Positions 45,083 through 52,677 of a DNA stretch of 64,000 nt are shown in pieces (the stretch's first letter is position 1; the number at the start of each line of letters is the position of its first letter). The stretch lies in assembly GCF_002237755.1 (NCBI RefSeq), contig NZ_MWSJ01000003.1, positions 186,001-250,000 of the forward strand. The letters run 5' to 3'. The translations under genes were made by a program, and so were the position numbers. The notes beneath the pieces were generated by a model, which saw only the letters and a program-made list of their open reading frames with translations, did not search any database and had not been told where the DNA came from. This stretch comes from Lysinibacillus sp. KCTC 33748. Lineage in GTDB: Bacteria; Bacillota; Bacilli; Bacillales_A; Planococcaceae.

Positions 45083-45102
45083 TTAATTACTTGTGTAACT
45101 AA
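45083..45102 (-). promoter_or_regulatory. Probable operator of the YtrA-like repressor
   Basis: TTAATTAC-TTGT-GTAACTAA, an inverted repeat with one mismatch, placed immediately after the -10 of the operon promoter. Confidence 0.6.
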
Positions 45103-45130
45103 CTATATAACGTAAGGGTAATTTTGTCAA
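45102..45130 (-). promoter_or_regulatory. Promoter of the GntR-ABC operon
   Basis: Minus strand TTGACA, 17 bases, TATAGT; 44 bases before the GTG start of the regulator gene. Confidence 0.8.
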
Positions 45131-45197
45131 TTCCATATTGTGAAAAATTTAGTTGACTGAATGCGTTCATTAAGTTATTATAACTAGCGAATAAGAA

Positions 45198-45235
45198 AGA
45201 GGTTCATAGCGCATACCCTCTATAAAAAACTATGG
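45198..45235 (+). promoter_or_regulatory. PreQ1-I riboswitch
   Basis: AGAGGTTCATAGC, ACCCTCT and ATAAAAAACTAT in order match the class-I aptamer: stem AGAGG/CCTCT, and the A-rich tail whose CTAT can pair with ATAG in the loop to form the pseudoknot. A terminator follows 14 bases later, and the first gene makes preQ1 itself. Confidence 0.92.
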
Positions 45236-45247
45236 ATGACGTCATCT

Positions 45248-45287
45248 ACGCCATATCCCAAAATGCGGATATGGCGATTTTTTTTAT
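45248..45287 (+). terminator. PreQ1 riboswitch terminator
   Basis: CGCCATATCC pairs with GGATATGGCG, then T8; it lies before the queF start. The palindrome GATGACGTCATC just upstream can serve as the competing antiterminator part. Confidence 0.88.
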
Positions 45288-45333
45288 TTGGTTTCACGCA
45301 ATGGACTTCTCACAATTTGAGGAGGCATTTTTT

Positions 45334-45834
45334 ATGGCAGGAAGAAATGAAGAGCAAGGTTTACAGGATTTAACACTCCTTGGGAACCAAAATACAAAGT
45401 ATTTATTTGAATACTCACCGGAAATACTTGAAGCAGTCGACAATTTGCATACGAAAAACGATTTTTTTGTAAAGTTTAATTGCCCGGAATTCACAAGTCT
45501 ATGTCCAATGACAGGGCAGCCTGACTTTGCGACAATGTATATTTCTTTTATTCCAGATAAAAAACTAGTCGAGAGTAAATCATTAAAGCTATATTTATTT
45601 AGTTTCCGTAATCATGGGGACTTTCATGAGGATTGTGTCAACATCATCATGAATGATTTAATTAAGCTGATTGAACCGCGCTATATTGAAGTATGGGGTA
45701 AGTTTACACCGCGTGGTGGCTTGTCCATTGATCCTTGGTGTAACTATGGCCGACCAGGCACAAAATATGAAAAAATGGCGGAGCACCGTTTGATGAACCA
45801 CGATATGTATCCGGAAAAGGTGGATAACCGCTGA
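45334..45834 (+). CDS. queF: NADPH-dependent 7-cyano-7-deazaguanine reductase
   Basis: 166 residues from ATG 45334, 8 bases after GAGGAGG; a longer frame would run through the riboswitch. Type I (short) QueF with the active-site Cys and Asp in [18 protein letters not shown], the [25 protein letters not shown] motif and [13 protein letters not shown]. It reduces preQ0 to preQ1 in queuosine synthesis. Coupled to the transporter gene by a TGATG overlap. Confidence 0.97.
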   Translation: MAGRNEEQGLQDLTLLGNQNTKYLFEYSPEILEAVDNLHTKNDFFVKFNCPEFTSLCPMTGQPDFATMYISFIPDKKLVESKSLKLYLFSFRNHGDFHEDCVNIIMNDLIKLIEPRYIEVWGKFTPRGGLSIDPWCNYGRPGTKYEKMAEHRLMNHDMYPEKVDNR

Positions 45835-46469
45835 TGCTTTACTATTTAAATGGATTGTTTGTTGGCTTTTTAATTTTAGCTAATGTTTTAGCTGTTAAAG
45901 TGTTTAGTATAGGTGAATGGATGGTGCTTCCAGCCGCTGCGATTTTAATCATTTTTACGTATCCGCTTATTGATGTAATTTGCGAGGTATATGGTAAGGA
46001 AGCGGGTGGTCGCACGGTTAGAACAGGGCTTATTGCTCAAGTGTTTGCGGTATTCTTTATCGCTATAGCCATTGAACTACCACCTGCACAAGCCTTTGTC
46101 CATCAGCAGGAGTTTGAGACAATTCTCGGCGGCAGTATGCGTGTCATCATTGCAAGTCTTGTAGCTTATTCGGTCAGTGTTAACTTGGATGTAGTGATAT
46201 TTAGTAAATTTAAAGAAAAGCATGGAGACGGAAAGCTTTGGCTTCGAAATAATGCTTCTACGATGCTAAGCCAACTCATCGATACGGCATTATTTATTAC
46301 GATAGCCTTTTTTGGAATAATGCCATTTAAGGTGTTACTGACATTATTTATCACACAGTATATATTTAAATTTTTGGCGTCTATTGTTGCAACACCACTT
46401 GTTTATGGGTTAGTTTACGTTGCACGGAAATTTGATAAACTTAAAAGCATCGAGCCATCTCATTACTGA
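45834..46469 (+). CDS. Queuosine precursor transporter, YhhQ/VUT family
   Basis: 211 residues, six hydrophobic segments. Family marks: LANVLAVKVFSIGEWMVLPA, FTYPLIDVICEVYGKEAGGR and WLRNNASTMLSQLIDTALFI. YhhQ imports preQ0/preQ1. Sharing a preQ1 riboswitch with queF, it supports the import of a deazaguanine from outside next to its own synthesis. Its stop lies inside the terminator stem. Confidence 0.92.
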   Translation: MLYYLNGLFVGFLILANVLAVKVFSIGEWMVLPAAAILIIFTYPLIDVICEVYGKEAGGRTVRTGLIAQVFAVFFIAIAIELPPAQAFVHQQEFETILGGSMRVIIASLVAYSVSVNLDVVIFSKFKEKHGDGKLWLRNNASTMLSQLIDTALFITIAFFGIMPFKVLLTLFITQYIFKFLASIVATPLVYGLVYVARKFDKLKSIEPSHY

Positions 46470-46481
46470 GATGGCTTTTTT
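46454..46481 (+). terminator. Terminator of the queF operon
   Basis: GCCATCTCA pairs with TGAGATGGC (loop TTAC), then T6. Confidence 0.92.
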
Positions 46482-46670
46482 AACATTCCGTTCTTTAAAT
46501 AACCCGATGGAAGAGAGGGACATAATTCTTCTGTCGAAAGTTAATAGTGCTCTTGTAATCGAATATTATTTAATAGCACCTCTTTTATCCAAGTTTATAG
46601 CTCCATTTTTGCATATGTGTAACGTTACGGCCGAGCATATACTGTGGATAAGAAAGGGAGGTGAGCAATT

Positions 46671-46922
46671 ATGAGAATTAACTGGAAGATCCGTTTTCAG
46701 CATAAACCATTTTTACTTGCACTATTTTCGTTGATTGTATTACTCGCGCAGCAAGTAGCAGCTATTTTTGGCTATGATTTAACGAGTGCAATGAGTGAGC
46801 AGGGAATGACCATCTTAAATACAGTATTATCAATCTTCGCTTTATTAGGAGTTATCGTAGATCCTACAACACGGGGAACCAGTGATAGTCAACGTGCTTT
46901 GATGTATAGAAGACCTAGATAA
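46671..46922 (+). CDS. Phi-LC3-type holin, orphan
   Basis: 83 residues. INWKIRFQHKPFLLALFSLI followed by a second membrane segment (TILNTVLSIFALLGVIVDPT) and the end TRGTSDSQRALMYRRPR match the phi LC3 holin family, which forms membrane lesions that release a phage endolysin. AAGGGAGGTGAG lies 7 bases before the ATG. There is no endolysin, tail or other phage gene nearby, so it is a domesticated or stray gene. Confidence 0.88.
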   Translation: MRINWKIRFQHKPFLLALFSLIVLLAQQVAAIFGYDLTSAMSEQGMTILNTVLSIFALLGVIVDPTTRGTSDSQRALMYRRPR

Positions 46923-46952
46923 AAAAGGGTGTAAATAAATTAAAAGTGTAAT

Positions 46953-46980
46953 TTTACATTTTGGATAAATGTGTTATAAT
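46953..46980 (+). promoter_or_regulatory. Promoter of the DUF2339 gene
   Basis: TTTACA, 16 bases, TATAAT with an extended TG. A palindrome TGTAA-TT-TTACA (46947-46958) covers the -35. Confidence 0.75.
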
Positions 46981-47020
46981 GATAAAAAATTGATAAAGAT
47001 AAAGTAGGGAGGACGATTGA

Positions 47021-49126
47021 ATGTCGCTTGAAATGGAGCAGAGGGTTGCCAAGCTCGAGCGGGAAATGATGGATTTGCGGCAGGAATTAGAAGGCTTAAA
47101 ACGTCAACAACCTGTTGGAAAATCAAGCGCCTTGAGTGCTAGGCAATCCATGGCTGATCAATTTGAACCAAAACCAGCGCAAATCCTAAAGCCAAATTCA
47201 AGCTTGGAACCAAAGCCGAAAATAATGACAAATCCAGAAGAAAAGGTGCAACCACAGCGAACATTGGAAGAGCGTATTATGTGGGCACTTCCAAAATTAT
47301 TTATGGTCATTTTAGTGATGGGGGTACTTTGGGGACTTAAGCTTGTTAGTGATTATGGCTATTTAGCGAACGAAGTTAAAATTATCCTTGCCTACGTATT
47401 ATCTCTTGCCTTAGCAGTAATAGCTTATGTGTTAGAGCGAAAAAAAACAGGATCATCGGCTATAACAATTTCTTTATACGGTGGTGCATTTATTGTTGGG
47501 ATATTAACAACTGCCGCAAGTGCGATATTGTATGAAATCATAGGTTTAACGATGGCACTTGTTATTGCCGTTGTTTATATCGGCTACGGTATTGTTATTA
47601 GCTACTTGAAGAAAAACGAAGTACTCACAATATTTGTAGCCTTTACATCATTATTACTACCATATTTACTAGAATATATGGATTTTAGTCCTGTTATCAT
47701 CTTAATCTATGTGGTTGTGCTATTTATGATGCTGCAATTTGTCATTCTTCAACACAAGCAGAAGTTGGCATTCTATCTAGCAACCTTTTTCTCTTTGCTA
47801 GCTGTCAGCATTATAGCGTTTATGAACCATGACAACCGAGTTGTTTTTGCAATAGGTTTCCTTGTTGTTCTAACTATTTTTTACACTAGTTGGTGCCGAT
47901 TATATAATGCAGAGTCTAAACTGAAAAATATTCATGTCGGACTCCAATTCAGTCTAGGAACTTTTAGTTTATTACTCCTGAACTTTATTATTAGACCAAT
48001 TGAATATAGCGAAGCACTATTACTCATAGTAATCAGCTTGTTTGCAGCTGTAGCGGGTTATGGCTATAAGCAAAAATGGCAGGAGGCATTTGATAGTGCC
48101 GTAACACTCGCATTTATTACACTATGTAATACGCTGCTAGTTATGAATTTACCAGGGGAAGTAGATCAATTGCTCATCCCGTTCATCACCTTTGCAGGTG
48201 TTATGATGAGTTTACGATTACGAGCAAGTATGATGAAGGTTGTCGGCTCATTTTCATTTACAATTACAGTCGCTTTAAACTTTATTATTCATGAGCCGAC
48301 ACCGTTCTTCAGCATAGATCATATTAGCTTAATAATGCCGGGAATATATCTCCTAATTATTTATGTATATGCGAGACGTCCAAAAGAGACACTGACATCC
48401 TTCGAAAAGTTTATGAAGGAAATATATGTGATTGATATTTTAGCAGTTATTACGGCTGGTTATTTCTTAGCCTATATCGGAAAGCTGGATGAATTGTACT
48501 TTGCAAGTGTTGGTAATATCCCGCATTTAACGTGTTTAATCCTAGCTTTACTTTTCGCGGGATCACTTTTAGTACCAATAAAATACAAGGGGCGTGCATT
48601 AACGCCAGTCCTTGGTGGGTTTTTCGTTCTCTTCACCGTAATGCTTGAAATTATTCCATACAATATGCAAGGTATCGAGTGGCTAAATATAGTAACAAGA
48701 ATCGTGTATATTGCTGTGATCATAGCAATAATGATTGATGTACTGATGAAGGGCCGCATTTACCAAATCTATCAAGAGCAAGCAGAGAAACTTCTAGACC
48801 AAGTTGTAAGTGCAGGCGTTGTGCTTACGATGATATCGGTTTGGGGTCTTATCCATCAACTTTCCTATAATAGTTTGCTAGATTGGAAACTAAGCATTGC
48901 CTTTTCAACGATCACATTATTCCTGACAGCCAGTATCTCACTATGGCTTAGCACTGTGCGTAACTTACAAACATTACGCCTAACAGGGTTTGTTATTTTA
49001 GTGATTGCGTTTATTAAGCTTATATTCTTTGATTTATCCGCTTTAGACTTATTAATACGAGCTGTCCTGTTTATTTTGATAGGTGGGATTGGGTTGTTGT
49101 TGTCGGGTAGGTTGTTGAAGAAATAA
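47021..49126 (+). CDS. Large DUF2339 polytopic membrane protein
   Basis: 701 residues. The first 30 form a coiled coil (EQRVAKLEREMMDLRQELEG), then a Pro/Lys-rich linker to about residue 85, then about 20 hydrophobic segments to the C-terminus (ALDLLIRAVLFILIGGIGLL). This is the plan of DUF2339 proteins, whose role is unknown; the motif YLANEVKIILAYVLSLALAV fits. AGGGAGGACG precedes the ATG. Single gene with its own promoter and terminator. Confidence 0.88.
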   Translation: MSLEMEQRVAKLEREMMDLRQELEGLKRQQPVGKSSALSARQSMADQFEPKPAQILKPNSSLEPKPKIMTNPEEKVQPQRTLEERIMWALPKLFMVILVMGVLWGLKLVSDYGYLANEVKIILAYVLSLALAVIAYVLERKKTGSSAITISLYGGAFIVGILTTAASAILYEIIGLTMALVIAVVYIGYGIVISYLKKNEVLTIFVAFTSLLLPYLLEYMDFSPVIILIYVVVLFMMLQFVILQHKQKLAFYLATFFSLLAVSIIAFMNHDNRVVFAIGFLVVLTIFYTSWCRLYNAESKLKNIHVGLQFSLGTFSLLLLNFIIRPIEYSEALLLIVISLFAAVAGYGYKQKWQEAFDSAVTLAFITLCNTLLVMNLPGEVDQLLIPFITFAGVMMSLRLRASMMKVVGSFSFTITVALNFIIHEPTPFFSIDHISLIMPGIYLLIIYVYARRPKETLTSFEKFMKEIYVIDILAVITAGYFLAYIGKLDELYFASVGNIPHLTCLILALLFAGSLLVPIKYKGRALTPVLGGFFVLFTVMLEIIPYNMQGIEWLNIVTRIVYIAVIIAIMIDVLMKGRIYQIYQEQAEKLLDQVVSAGVVLTMISVWGLIHQLSYNSLLDWKLSIAFSTITLFLTASISLWLSTVRNLQTLRLTGFVILVIAFIKLIFFDLSALDLLIRAVLFILIGGIGLLLSGRLLKK

Positions 49127-49171
49127 ATAAATAATATTGATCTAAAGCATGGAGTTGCAATAAAACAACAT

Positions 49172-49213
49172 TAAAACCGTTTACCTTTATTTTATGGTAA
49201 ACGGTTTTTTTAT
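49172..49213 (+). terminator. Terminator of the DUF2339 gene
   Basis: AAAACCGTTTACC pairs with GGTAAACGGTTTT over 13 bp, then T-run. Confidence 0.93.
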
Positions 49214-49424
49214 ATCTAATCGCTTTTTAAACTTAGCTTGATCTACATATTTTAGCAATTGAAAAATTTAAAAATAAATACAAATTCATACGAAAAAGTA
49301 GTGTTGTAAATGCTGTTTATATATGGAATAGTATAATTAGCATAGGGAATATTCAATTAATAGGAAAGTTTATTTACTATAAGTACTATTGTTTTAGTGT
49401 TAAAGTCTAATGTACTTTTAACTT

Positions 49425-49577
49425 CTTTCGGCGGGTGTCCAAACGCCCGCTAAACAGAGGAACTTAGTCTAGGAACGCCAAGTCCTGTGGCATTACCGAA
49501 ATGACCGACATCGTGTCGGCCCTCGCGCATGTCTAAGCGCAAAGCCAATTCCAGACGTGATTATGCCGAGGCATAAT
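49425..49577. repeat. GC-rich intergenic element, second type
   Basis: A GC-rich island between AT-rich flanks: TTCTTTCGGCGGGTGTCCAA, GGAACGCCAAGTCCTGTGGC, GACCGACATCGTGTCGGCCC and GATTATGCCGAGGCATAATT (ending in a palindrome). The GACCGACATCGTGTCGGCC part resembles GACCAACACCGTGTTGGCC of repeat copy D, so it is a distant relative or a mosaic. The rest of the gap 49214-49626 shows nothing. Confidence 0.5.
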
Positions 49578-49626
49578 TGATTAACTTACATTACTAAAAA
49601 GTTTGATCAGCATAAGGAGGGAGAAA

Positions 49627-50076
49627 ATGAAGCGTCAAAATAGAAAATTATTTAAGAGTCAAGGGGGATTCTCTTTAATTGAGGTTGTTGCTTCCTTAGT
49701 TATAATAACTATCATCTTATTATCCTTTTTCGGCTTACTCATCCAATCGAATAAAACCGGAAAAAGCTCTGAACAAATTATTGATGCTACCTATTTAGCG
49801 CAAAAGGAAATGGAGAAAATGTATAACTACTTTAAATCTACCACGATCGAAACGTGGGAATCTAATTTTCCGTACTTAGCTGAAAAGGATGAAGTGAATT
49901 CAACAGGTAATATCACTCGGTATAAAGTGACACCCTCTAATGCTAAAAACAAGGAAATCATAATAGTGAATGCTGAAGATATCTCGCATGATAATACCGT
50001 TAGGGTTACTATCGAAGTTTATGATTCAAGAGGGGCGATATTAAAAGCGAAAATGCAAAATATCTTTAGCTTGTAA
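49627..50076 (+). CDS. Type IV minor pilin, PilV-like
   Basis: 149 residues from ATG 49627 (AAGGAGGG 6 bases upstream). Prepilin leader KLFKSQGG then FSLIEVVASLVIITIILLSF, so the peptidase would cut after the second Gly and methylate Phe; the Glu at +5 is present. The rest is a small beta domain with ENF-like polar ends. First gene of the pilus locus. It likely forms part of the tip or priming complex. Confidence 0.88.
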   Translation: MKRQNRKLFKSQGGFSLIEVVASLVIITIILLSFFGLLIQSNKTGKSSEQIIDATYLAQKEMEKMYNYFKSTTIETWESNFPYLAEKDEVNSTGNITRYKVTPSNAKNKEIIIVNAEDISHDNTVRVTIEVYDSRGAILKAKMQNIFSL

Positions 50077-50093
50077 GAAAAGAGGTGGTTCAT

Positions 50094-50540
50094 ATGTCTA
50101 AATTCAAAAATGAGAGAGGCGTGACCTTACTAGAAGTTTTGGCTGTTACTGTAATAGCTACGATTGTATCTATTGTTCTTATGTCTATCTTAATGAACAG
50201 TAAGACTACAAGCGATAAACAAATGAAATCGACTATTCAATTATCTGACACAACTTATATTTTGAAAGTTGTTACTAAAGATACGCGTAAATCTACTGAA
50301 ATTCATAAAAAGGCTTTAGATGAGTATACAGAATATACACTAATAAATAATCAAAATAATAAAAAATATACTTATGTATATTACCAAAAGGATCAGACGA
50401 TTACGAGAAATGATGAAATGATTGCAGCGAATGTGCTTGATTTTAACATTGAAGATAAACGGAGTCATGTAATTATTGATATTACAACGCCAAATAGTAA
50501 GCCTTTTTCATCAACTATATATTTTAGGGGAGGCAGCTAA
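50094..50540 (+). CDS. Type IV minor pilin, PilW-like
   Basis: 148 residues from ATG 50094 (AAAGAGGTGG upstream). Leader MSKFKNERG followed by VTLLEVLAVTVIATIVSIVL with Glu at +5. The globular part ends VIIDITTPNSKPFSSTIYF, a beta-rich pilin domain. It directly abuts the PilX-like gene (TAA then ATG). One of the minor subunits. Confidence 0.85.
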   Translation: MSKFKNERGVTLLEVLAVTVIATIVSIVLMSILMNSKTTSDKQMKSTIQLSDTTYILKVVTKDTRKSTEIHKKALDEYTEYTLINNQNNKKYTYVYYQKDQTITRNDEMIAANVLDFNIEDKRSHVIIDITTPNSKPFSSTIYFRGGS

Positions 50541-52073
50541 ATGTTTAAGAATCTAAAACAAGAAAATGGTTATTCGTTACTTTTAGTAATTTTTACAATT
50601 GCTTTTATCTCAGTTCTTGGAATTACGCTTTTAACACTTACTGCTAATTCATTAAAGATGTCTGCTAATGAGCGAGATGACCAATCTGTTTTTTACATTG
50701 CAGAAGGTGGCTTAAACAGTACAAAAAACAAAGTAAAACAATTAGTTAAAATTACATACGATGAAAATAGAAAAAAATTCAATAAGCTACCTCCTGATAA
50801 AAGAAAGCCGGAAAAATTTAAGTCAGATTTTATAGATGCATTTGAAAGTAGCTTAGAAAAAATCTTTGAAAAGAATCAATCAACATATGCTGATACAGTG
50901 ACTTTTGATGAACAATTTAATGAAAAAACTTTTGCAAATGTAACAGTTATTCAAGAAAGTACTGAACAATTACAATATAAAATAACGTCCGTTGGTAATG
51001 TTGGCAAGAAAACGAGAACAGTAGCACAGACAATTACAATCGATTTAGGAAGCGGGACGGGTTCTGGTTTTTCAAATTCCGCTGCTATCCACGCTATAAA
51101 AAACATCGAACTTGGAGGAGGTAAACTTAATGGGGATGTTGTTTCTGACAGTGGAAAAATTAGTATTACACAAGAGAGTGCTAAAATTACTGGTAAGATT
51201 GGAACAACTCCAGATAAGTTTTCAAAGCCGAGCTGGATGAATGTTACGAATGAGATTATAGGGAATGTTGCATTTCCTAAGGATGTATTACCACCTTTCC
51301 CGGATAATGAATTTACTAGTTTAAGCACAAGACCATATACAAATTCAATTCAAGTTTCCATCGATGGAAATCAAACTCAACTCTCGTTGGAAAATCATTC
51401 AATTAAGATTGACGGTGGAGGAAACGGACACATAAATGGGTATCAAAACTTTAGTGGTACTCTCCCGCTTACTCAAAATATGTACTTGAAAACGCTTATA
51501 GTTTCTTCGGGCAGAACGTTATCTATTGATGTAGGTAATTCAGACAAAAATTTATATATAGATAACTTTAACTTCACGGAAGGGCACTTAAATATTACGG
51601 GGAGCGGTAGATTAACTTTGTATATTAAGGATGCTTTTAATTTAAAGGGAAGTTCGAGTATGAATAATACAGGAGACATAGGGCAATTAAGTGTATATTA
51701 TACAGGCACTTCGTTAATGGATTTTACTGGTGATACAAAAACAAAAGCCTCTATATATGCTAAATCAGCTGATATAAAAATAAATGGTTCTGGTAGCGTA
51801 CAAGGAAATCTATATGCAGGTGGATCAAATATCAATGTTGAAGGAGGGTCTTATAATCACGACTTATATATTTATGCCCCCGACGCAAAAATCATAATGA
51901 GAGGATCAGGAGAAGTTATAGGAGGAATAATGGCTTATACAGTAAATACGAGTGGAGGTTCAACTGTTACTTACAAACCAAAAACGATTGAAGATACAAT
52001 ATCAAATGGTGGTTTAGTATTTGAAGAAAATAATAATTTAACAATTTCTAATAGTATGCTTGAAGTAGAATAA
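50541..52073 (+). CDS. PilX-like pilus protein with a beta-solenoid domain
   Basis: 510 residues. The N-terminus KQENGYSLLLVIFTIAFISV is a PilX-type (non-canonical, no Glu at +5) prepilin helix, followed by a helical region with KFNKLPPDKRKPEKFKSDF. From about residue 180 to the end it is a chain of short G/N/S-rich strands (GGGKLNGDVVSDSGKISI, AKITGKIGTT, GSGSVQGNLYAGGSNINVEG, APDAKIIMRGSGEVIGGIM), a right-handed beta-solenoid like the PilX-associated DUF7305. This is a good candidate for a tip protein that contacts surfaces. Function inferred. Confidence 0.82.
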   Translation: MFKNLKQENGYSLLLVIFTIAFISVLGITLLTLTANSLKMSANERDDQSVFYIAEGGLNSTKNKVKQLVKITYDENRKKFNKLPPDKRKPEKFKSDFIDAFESSLEKIFEKNQSTYADTVTFDEQFNEKTFANVTVIQESTEQLQYKITSVGNVGKKTRTVAQTITIDLGSGTGSGFSNSAAIHAIKNIELGGGKLNGDVVSDSGKISITQESAKITGKIGTTPDKFSKPSWMNVTNEIIGNVAFPKDVLPPFPDNEFTSLSTRPYTNSIQVSIDGNQTQLSLENHSIKIDGGGNGHINGYQNFSGTLPLTQNMYLKTLIVSSGRTLSIDVGNSDKNLYIDNFNFTEGHLNITGSGRLTLYIKDAFNLKGSSSMNNTGDIGQLSVYYTGTSLMDFTGDTKTKASIYAKSADIKINGSGSVQGNLYAGGSNINVEGGSYNHDLYIYAPDAKIIMRGSGEVIGGIMAYTVNTSGGSTVTYKPKTIEDTISNGGLVFEENNNLTISNSMLEVE

Positions 52074-52248
52074 AGATCACAGAGCATGAAGAGGTTGTTT
52101 AGAATGCGATATTCTGATTTTGATACAATAGAATACTAAGCTTGTCGTCTTAGTAATGACATTATTTTTACAATTATATAGTTAGTTTTAGAGAAGCTTA
52201 ATGCTGTCTATGACGAGGGTTTCCAATTGATGTGAGAAAGTAATAGAA

Positions 52249-52305
52249 AAGGGTTATTTAGAATGTCTGGAATGAATTCAGATTTTCTAAATAACCCTTA
52301 TTTTA
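52249..52305 (+). terminator. Terminator after the minor pilin genes
   Basis: AAGGGTTATTTAGA pairs perfectly over 14 bp with TCTAAATAACCCTT, followed by ATTTTAAT. It splits the pilus locus into two transcripts. Confidence 0.8.
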
Positions 52306-52677
52306 ATATTGGTTAAACTCTTGGTGAGAATAGAAAGAGGGCGCTATTTGAATTTAAAGTGCAACCTTTCAATTGAACCTGAAATTAATAGTCTTTTTTG
52401 TCTAGGGTAGTTGATTCGATATGTATACATCGAAAGTTGTGTGGAGATATATGACTTTGTTTTATAGTCCATAAAACACATTAACAACATTTCAATAGTA
52501 ATTACAATTTCATGTTTAAAAAAGATGAGTTCACTGAAATTTAACTATTTTTAGGATGAAAGGCTCATTTTTAAATATAGTTTGTGTTGTATTGTAAAAA
52601 TATGAATAAAAAGTAATTGTTTTATATGAGTAAATAGACATTCTTTTTTTGACTATATTTGTAAAGGTGATGAGGCT
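52306..52677. other. Gene-free region upstream of the second pilus operon
   Basis: AT-rich, no gene. It should hold the promoter of the operon that begins with the VanW/G5 gene; candidate elements near 52640 (TTTTTTTGACTATATTTG) are not clear enough to call. No ComK-like AAAA-N5-TTTT pair was found. Confidence 0.4.

Noticed and set aside
46420-46674. 84-codon open frame between the queuosine transporter and the holin
   Set aside because: It begins inside the transporter gene, crosses its terminator and has no ribosome site or recognisable domain.
52104-52139. 11-codon frame after the PilX-like gene with an AAGAGG site
   Set aside because: Too short, no structured leader around it and no downstream gene nearby to regulate.
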